The notes under the pieces: generated by a model
Databases searched by the model: none
Told to the model about the DNA's origin: nothing
The model's input: the letters and a program-made list of their open reading frames with translations, nothing else
From: Rostrohypoxylon terebratum
Taxonomy: Eukaryota > Ascomycota > Sordariomycetes > Xylariales > Hypoxylaceae
Length of the DNA: 64,000 bases
NCBI GenBank assembly: GCA_022497145.1
Contig: MU385859.1
Coordinates: 558,001 to 622,000, forward strand
Direction: 5' to 3'
In this document: piece by piece, positions 57,098-64,000 of the stretch
Position numbering within the stretch: the stretch's first letter is position 1
Layout: each line of letters begins with the position of its first letter
Made by a program: the position numbers and the translations under genes

Positions 57098-59522
57098 CTT
57101 GGATGGGATGACCAGGAACCAGTATATGGGTTTGTGCCGGAAGCAATATCCTCAAAAAAGTGAAGAAGCAAGCAAAATGTGTGGTGATGGTGCATAGAAA
57201 GGGACAGGAAGCTTGCCCATCTGCCCATCTTGTGATGATATAATTCGAATGGGAACGATTAGGAAAATGGGTTGTATACTTACTGCCATTACAGTAATCC
57301 GCAGTTACAAGTGGCTATTCAAGGTGATCTTAAAATCGTGCCACCAGCGATGCTCGCGAGGTGTGTCTGCGGAATCGAGGATGAGGGGTGAGGGATGAGG
57401 GATCGTGAAGAAAGCGACGATGCGCGTGTGCGTGATGGGAATTATCGTGGTTTAAATGCCAGCTAAAGTGGCTCGACCAGATGAGAGATAGGTTTAGGTA
57501 CGGCAGGAGAGGATGGGTACAGTTCAATGACAAGAACGTAAAGGGTATCTTAAAAAAAGAAGAATGGTCTAATGGTCGGTGAACACACGATGGTGGAAGG
57601 GATCAGGATCGGTTGGTAAAAAGACCGTCGCGCAGAAAGAGGTAGAAGAAGTGTGATGATGGAAGCTTAGAAAGCTTTTGAATTTTCGAGGCGACAAGTA
57701 TTAAGTGAACGAAGGTTTGGGGTGTCAAAAAGTTCGACTGGGGATAGGGAAGTCGCGACAATCACAAGCTGTAGTAATTTATGATTGGTCCAGAGCTTCA
57801 GCCTCGACCCACTTTGTGATTCACAGGTACAAGATACCTAAAATCACATACTTTTAATCTGTGATCCGGAAAACATTCAGGTACCTAGGACCTAGGTACA
57901 CCAAATTTTATTTCCAAAATACTAGGTACTTGGGTACCCGCAGGCGCCTTAGGCAAGAGCGAAGTAAAAATCCAATTTTGGGCAAGTACCTGAACATCTT
58001 TGATATTTACATAAGTACAATCGATATTTAGGTAAGGTATCGTTAGAAAAACCTACTAGGTACCTACACAAGGACTTATTAGGCACATTGACAGGCAGAC
58101 AGGTAGGTGGTTTCCCAGGAGGCAATACCTTAATCATCTACGGACGCCTTTTTTGCCTATTTTTCATCCAACGCTTGAATCTACTATCAGGTAGCACATG
58201 CCATTATTGTAACACCGATGTATTATTTGAGCATAAATTTTGGACTATGTTGTTTTTCAGATGGTCATTATATATAATATGTGGTATCCCCATTTTGATC
58301 AAGGATAATTCAAATTCTTCACACAAATATATACACAGGTTATACCTTTTATACCTTATACCTTACATAAGCCGATTCGATGCTCAGGCAGGTATTTCCT
58401 AAAGGGGTAAAAATATCTGATCAGCTGTATGCTGACTTTATCTTAGAAAAATGTTTCAAACATTACGACGTAAACTCCACATCAGTTAAGACAACATTGA
58501 ACATTAAACATAGAGATATATTCTTGCCATCCTTTGCTTCTAGCATGTCTTCATGTTATTATGCATGTCATATCTTCTTGAAAAAAGACTATTTATGAGT
58601 GATATAGCAGCTATGCAAAGAACAATTCTATGATCACATATTATCATGCCATAACTTCTACGTTCCTAAAGAGTCGGGGGGATTTTCCTAGCTCAGTCAT
58701 GGGAAACCAATGGCGTAAAATACCGGTGTTAAGATTGATTGCTTTCACTATCTGCTGTCTACCTAGGTCCTATGTACCTTTTCAGATTGCCATATAGAGT
58801 GTAGGGAAAAACCTTGCTCTCTCCTGAGATTTAGGAAAACATAACTCCGAACCTGATGCTCAGCAACGGTGCTTGTATTCGAGGATGCTGTTGACAACCT
58901 ATCTTTATCTTCTATGTGCATGCCCGGCACAGAATTAACTCTTAGCTTAGGACTCGCAGTCAGATAAGTCATACCAACATTAACATTATATCACAGCGCA
59001 GAAGTTCACCCATAAGATGGTGTATTTATGCCCGAAGGTCGACTTAATTCTGATTATAATCCAAGGGAGGGTATACCTCCAACTGTCCACCACCATGCGC
59101 AAAGGTTCATGGCATGCTTCCTAATAGACATCATAACAGACGCTACCTTCCATATATTCTGACCCCTTAACTGGCCCTTCAATTTTTTTTTCATGTCCTG
59201 CAAAGTCGATCTTACCCTCCCAAAGGAGAGGCATGTAGTCGACAGACTCCAGTACGGTAATGGAGGCGGGAATCTTGAGAGATCTTCGATGTCCCTTGTT
59301 GCAAATGCCATTCAAAAATCCACCCTGGCTTCATGCTGTTGCTACCCGTCTAACAAAAGGGAACGCCCAGTTATGTAGCTAAAGGAGTTTGTATATTCGT
59401 CGGGCTCCTGATGACTTGCCCTGCACGAAAGGCACCTTGTTCCATCCCTGAAACTTGGAGAGTATGCATCGGTGTGACCATGTTCAAGTACCCTTAGCAA
59501 TCCGCCGTCGTTGGCTATTGGA
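57098..59522. other. Long intergenic region, AT-rich
   Basis: About 2.4 kb between the DUF2433 gene and the Zds1-like gene, both minus strand. 57.1-57.7 kb is the likely promoter of the former. 57.83-58.10 kb is dense in TAGGTACC-like motifs. 58.1-59.0 kb is strongly AT-rich. Open frames at 58088-58402 and 58380-58598 are Leu/Ile/Tyr/Cys-rich and look like chance. Minus-strand frames near 59.1-59.3 kb lack gene context. Confidence 0.5.
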
Positions 59523-62500
59523 TCACCACATGTCATCGTCGTCGTCTTCCTTGCGGCGCCCATTTTCACTATTAGTGTACTGAACGTAAGTAGAATAGTA
59601 ATCCTTGTCTGCGTCCTGACTACCATAATCGTCCATGTCTTGGTAGTCATTGCTCACACTCATGTGATCCTTACTATGCTCATAATCGTAGATTTCAGCA
59701 GCTTCTGGATAGTCTCCAGCTTGCTGTTGCATGCTGGGATCGTCATACTGAGTTGTTGACTGGGTTTATGTTAGACATCGGGAGCTTGGCTGGATGGGTC
59801 TTGTCGACTTACTCGATGGTATTCAAAGTTATAATGGTCAATGCTGTCTTGTGCCTGTTGTTGCTCCATATATTGCTGCTCTTGTTCACGCCGCCGTCTC
59901 TCTTCTTCCTGTAGTCTCTTCTGTTGGGGCGACTGCGGGACTTGAATTTGAGGATGCATGGCTTGGACTTTTGCGAGATACGAGTACATGAAATTGCTGA
60001 GTAAGACTTGGCTGTATAGCGCACGCCTAGGATTCGCGAGCTTAATATGTGCCATTCTATAGATGGCTCGCTCCTCCAGAATGGGAAACCTTGTCCAGTG
60101 ATAGTCGACATCGGGTCGCAAGGGTCGGTACGGAGCTGGTTCTGGGGACAACGATCTCTGGACCTGGTGTTTTTTGCTGGTAGAATCCCTCTCACTTCTC
60201 CTCTTGCTGCTTCCAAAGAACGAGCCAAAAAAGCCATCCTTCTCTTTCTTCTGCTCACCTGACCTTCGACTACTTTCTTTTCTCCGCTCTTCCTCTAGTT
60301 TGCTATCGACAGAATCGCGGTCAAGGAGTAGGCTCTCTCGTCCTTTATGGAGTGCTGTATCGATCGAGGTTTGCAGAACGTCGAGACGAACATTGTCGTG
60401 TGCTTTCTCCACAAATGCCTTGGTCTTGGACTTCCTGTTTTCGTCATCCTTCTTTTTCTTCTCCTTATCCTCGCTCTTGTTGAACCATTTCCAGGATGTG
60501 GCCTTGGATTTCTCCCCTTCGCTGTCGTTCTTCTCTTTCTTGCTCTTCTTTTCGTGTTTTCGGTCTTCGGGAGCTGAAAACGTTGGGATGAATGTAAGTG
60601 ATTCAGTACTGGTAGCGCCGCTTCCTGGAAATGGGGAAGGATTCTGCGACATATCATTGAGGGTCCGGCTAGAAGTGCTTGAGGATTTGTTCGGCTGGGA
60701 AGTTCGATTTGTAACCTGTGGTGAGGAGTTTTGAAGCGGTTGCCCATAGTTCGGTCTTTTATTTGAACGCGCCGGTGGTTCAGCGGGCGATGACGAGGGC
60801 GGAGACACAGGCTGGACAGCATTTCGTTGAGAGGACGATCGTTCGGGAAAAGGTCTATTCGTTTCCATAGCTTGTGTCTCGGGAGGTTCCTCCTCGGCAA
60901 TAGATGTCTCGATAACCTGCGGTGTCGCGGCAGATGTCTTAATAGCTTCAGCGGATAGGGTACGGCTCGATTGCGGTCTGGTAGGAGTGCCCTGTGAGTC
61001 ATTCTGGGGATTTTCAAACGTGTCTAACGCTGGATCTTGGGAAAATGTTTGCTGTCGTCGCATAGATTTTGATGGTCTTGAAAAGTTCTCGGAAATAGGC
61101 TCTGATTGCACCCGTGTCAAACCATAGCCTGGCGGTGCTTCCGCAGTTGAGTCGCTGCTGGCAGACACACCCGATCCCTCTTCGGACTTCTTTGCCCCGA
61201 TACGTTTGGAAAAGGGGAGTCGATCATCGGATCTGAGGGAGCCTTGTCGATTCTTCAGACTACCACCTTTCCGATATGTGGTACGAGTTGACCGACGTAA
61301 GCCCATGCCTGGCGCAACGGGAAGTATAGGCATATCGTCCGCATTTGAGGAATCGCCCCCTAAATCATGGCGTTGGGATTCGAGGGTAAGTTTCTGGACG
61401 ATCTTTGACGGGTCTTTCACAAGTTCATCCAAAGTAAGCTCTGGTGGTCCTTGCCCCGGCTCCCTAAGTGATTTCTGCCTTTCCAATCTTTCAGCACCGT
61501 CAACGTATCCTTCTGCACCGTGCCCACCCGCGTTAACAATTTGTCTGGAAAGCATGGACTTCTTTCTCCGCAGCCCACCCGAATCACTCCTATCCAAGCC
61601 ATCTGCAGACAGTGTGGCTTCAGAAGACCTTCGTTTCATCGACTGGACTCTTTTCTCGACAAAGTTCTTGAATTCGGTAGGAGCCAGCTCGGGGTGAACG
61701 CCGGCAGGAACCCATAGTAATCTTGAGGGGTCGGCATCATCATCCCCCTTTGGTGCTATGGACGGCATGGCCATGAGGGACATGCCCTGGAAAGGAAGAA
61801 GATCGGGATCGCTGTTGTTCGAGACATCCATAGACATGCGCCGTAAGGCCTGTAGATTACTTAGTTCTTGCGCAATATCGTTCGGGTTGTCAATATTGGT
61901 TATCGGGTATTGCTGGGCATCCTCGCGCATATCGCGGAGTGTAGGTGACAAGGGTGAATTGGGGGATTTGGGGCTTGGTTCTAGGGAGCTATTCCTCGAC
62001 GTCGCATTCCTCTGGCCGGATTTCTGCGCGGAGTTCCCATTTGTTACGGGAGGTTGTAAATTTGCGTTGTCCGAGGTTGTTCGAATGAGCGGAAGCCGTT
62101 GATTATCTGAGGAAGGCTCCGGGTTGGTATGTTGGGCTATTTGCTCGCCCTCGGGAGGGGAAGGGATAAAGCTCAGAGGGCGCGAGTCATAATCGTCATC
62201 GTCGCCGTACATAGTACCGATGGTTTCGGTTATGTGATGGGTCGGATCGGAAATGGAGAGTTGGTTGGCATGGCCACGCCGACTCGCAAAGCTTCCACCA
62301 ACATCGCGAGGCCGACGAGAGGTCTGAGCATTATGGATTAGATTAGTCGCGAATAGTCTTAGCACTACAAAGGGAAACGGAATGACCGCATGACTTCAAT
62401 AACACAATAAGAGACTTTTAACATGAAGACATTGTTGTCATAATATGAGTTAATAAATGTATATAATCTTCCCAGACAGGGTTCGGGGTTTCGAAGTTGC

Positions 62501-62573
62501 GAGGTTTCGAGGTTTCGAGACCTGCAACCATATCCATCACGTATACAGAGCAGGCAATATGACGTACCATCAT
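59523..62573 (-). CDS. zds1: Zds1-family protein (Zds_C domain)
   Basis: Yeast Zds1/2 tether and regulate PP2A-Cdc55 in polarity, mitotic exit and mRNA export. Model: a 6-nt coding first exon 62573-62568 (ATGATG before GTACGT), then 62323-59813 and 59747-59523; 913 aa. The second intron (GTAAGT...CAG, 65 nt, phase 0) is well supported. The first (244 nt) is weaker: exon 2 opens without ATG, TGCTCAG gives TSRRPRDVGGSFASRRGH in phase 0, and the earliest ATG inside exon 2 would remove the conserved SISDPTHHITETIG block. Diagnostic Zds_C block at about residues 755-815: DYHWTRFPILEERAIYRMAHIKLAN then RALYSQVLLSNFMYSYL. Elsewhere it is Ser/Pro-rich with Lys/Glu-rich segments (KKEKNDSEGEKSK), probably disordered. 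The tail is Tyr/Asp-rich and ends DDDDDMW. Confidence 0.85.
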
Positions 62574-64000
62574 TGAAGGTGTGAGCAACGACCTCGCGTG
62601 AGGTCTTAACCTCCAATATTGCCCCTTAGAATATTGTCGGTTTGCACGAAGCAGAATCTGGTCCGGATCGCGGCACTATCATGGGCGTGACAATGTCGGG
62701 CTGGTGTCTGAGGTCGCCGTCGCTGTCTGACGTACAATGTGTAAACGCTGGTAGATGCATGCAATAGGATGATTCAGGAGGTGGATTTAGGCTGGTGGTA
62801 TCGGTATCGGGGTCGAAGCCGGGGTTCGATTCGCTGGATTCGCTGGATTCGCTAGATTTGGTGTAGACAAAAATCGCGGGAGTCGCAGTCGCGTCAGGTG
62901 ACAAGGTGATAATATTACGGTATTTCGCAACGGGCAACGGGTTCCGGATAAGAATTCGAGAAAAACGATTTCGATTACTTGGATTACTAGAATGGCTCAG
63001 GGTAAAACTATGTGTGTGTCTGTGTGTGTTGTAGTATGGCTGTATGGCTGTATTGTTGTATTAAAAAGTAAATAAGGGGTGTGGCCCGGGTAGTCGGCCG
63101 AAAGTTGCAAGTATAGAGTTGTTGGGCTTCGAGGGTCGATGTTTATTAGGTAGATAACGAAGTTAAGTTAGCGGTGCATGCATGGATGTGGTTTGAAAGG
63201 TTCGAAGTCATGGCCTGAGGTCGTCGAACTTTTTCCTCTCTTCCTTCCTTTATTTCCCGCCAAGGAGTTTCCTTGAGTACTGCGTAATACCGAATGCCTA
63301 CCAAGGTGGTCTAGGTACCCAAGTTTAGGTACTTTAGGTATGTTAGTCCTAGGACCTAGGTAGATAAAAGAAAAGAAAGGTATGGGATTGGATTGGATTG
63401 GATCAATCATCAATGATTGTGTGGTATGGATATGGAGAGATTTAATCGAGTCAAATGGATGTTCCCTCAATCCTAGACTGCTGTAGCCCTCTGCTAGGTT
63501 AAATCCTACAGTGGCATTCGCTCATCGATCTGGTGGAGTAGCGAATAACTACCTAATCCTTCTATTTTTCGGCTCCAGTGTGCTAGTTAGTGCTAGTGGT
63601 CATCGATGTTCCCTTATTTAATTGATCCAACCTGTCCGGTGCTCTCTGAAAGAGTGTTGCATTGTTGCATTAGTGCCGTTCAGAAGCCAGCGCCTGGTCC
63701 CTTTTTGGTCACCTTTTTGGTTGCCAGGTTGGGAGGTGCTAGGTTGTTCGGGGTTAGGATTCTTACAGGCAGGTTGACCCCTGGATGAGTGGACGATAGG
63801 GGTACCCGGGTACCTAGATGATGTCCATTTAGGTCATTATAACGTCACGTGCAAACCGCCGGAATGGGAGGAACAAAGGACTGATATTTTCCTGCCCAGT
63901 GCCCAGTGTCTGCCCCCAGTCAGCCAGTGTTCAGTGTTCACTAGGTAGAGTCTACTATGTAGCAGACAACTGGCCAAGCAACTAGAACCCCCTTAGCTTA
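62574..64000. other. Intergenic to the window edge
   Basis: 5' flank of the Zds1-like gene; then no gene that I can support. It contains GGATTCGCT three times near 62835-62860, GAGGTTTCGA copies near 62500-62520 (inside the proposed leader intron), a TG-rich microsatellite near 63010-63030, and TAGGTACC-like motifs at 63.31-63.36 and 63.80-63.82 kb. Confidence 0.5.

Noticed and set aside
58088..58598. Overlapping plus-strand frames in AT-rich DNA
   Set aside because: Composition is rich in Ile, Leu, Tyr, Phe and Cys as expected from translating AT-rich noncoding DNA; no start context, no partner exon.
62365..62616. Direct read-through of the Zds1 frame from its GTG start or the upstream minus-strand frame
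   Set aside because: GTG starts are not expected in fungal nuclear genes, and the upstream frame shows no conserved sequence; a short ATGATG leader exon fits the phase better, though it needs RNA evidence.
1..64000. Intact transposons, CRISPR arrays or a secondary-metabolite gene cluster
   Set aside because: I found no transposase, reverse transcriptase, integrase, terminal repeats, spaced direct repeats or backbone synthase; the SKL hydrolase is isolated among housekeeping genes.

Overview
This window is nuclear DNA of a filamentous ascomycete (Pezizomycotina), most likely a Sordariomycete. The evidence is the short spliceosomal introns (mostly 50-100 nt, GTANGN...YAG), long low-complexity tails on regulatory proteins, and families typical of the group: a VIVID-type LOV photoreceptor, a fungal Kch1 potassium channel, a Zds1-type protein, a DUF2433 phosphoesterase and a very long NOT4. 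There is no operon, phage, CRISPR or bacterial-style element. I rebuilt multi-exon genes by checking splice phase by hand; every joined CDS below has a length divisible by three.

Layout. 1-2 kb: decayed, gene-poor DNA. 2.0-5.9 kb (-): NPC1/NCR1 sterol transporter. 6.8-8.8 kb (-): intronless PNPOx-like/ferredoxin-reductase-like fusion. 9.5-11.4 kb (-): Kch1-type channel. 14.1-15.4 kb (+): protein-kinase-like gene with both catalytic Asp positions replaced by Asn. 16.6-17.4 kb (+): possible Roadblock/LAMTOR2-like protein. 19.0-19.4 kb (+): 82-aa secreted cysteine-rich protein. 20.5-21.3 kb (-): vvd-like blue-light receptor. 21.3-24.8 kb: a long gene-free interval with a GC-rich, hairpin-forming island. 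24.8-30.3 kb (-): NOT4 of CCR4-NOT, whose two halves are joined by an unusually long intron. 31.9-32.8 kb (+): complex I 30-kDa subunit. 33.9-34.4 kb (+): unknown cysteine-rich one-pass membrane protein. 35.0-37.5 kb (-): disordered protein with a PUA/ASCH-like core. 38.5-40.0 kb (+): alpha/beta hydrolase ending in SKL with a mitochondrial-like N-terminus. 40.6-46.6 kb (-): UFD4/TRIP12-type HECT ligase. 49.2-50.7 kb (-): branched-chain 2-oxoacid dehydrogenase E1 alpha. 51.6-52.0 kb (+): small membrane protein. 52.5-53.5 kb (+): COQ5. 54.5-57.1 kb (-): DUF2433 calcineurin-like phosphoesterase with an RGG tail. 59.5-62.6 kb (-): Zds1-family protein.

Most genes are housekeeping and act independently. 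Three supply mitochondrial metabolism (complex I 30-kDa subunit, COQ5, BCKDH E1 alpha); COQ5 and complex I meet at ubiquinone. Two are ubiquitin ligases (NOT4, UFD4). The accessory or environment-facing genes are vvd, the secreted cysteine-rich protein, the pseudokinase and the PNPOx-FNR fusion. I did not find a new multi-gene system. The most checkable novelties are: the NOT4 intron whose retention would halve the protein; two stop-free 3n introns inside the HECT domain; the dual targeting signals on the hydrolase; vvd residue differences at photocycle-tuning positions; the structured GC-rich island; and a TAGGTACCTA-like motif scattered through the intergenic DNA.
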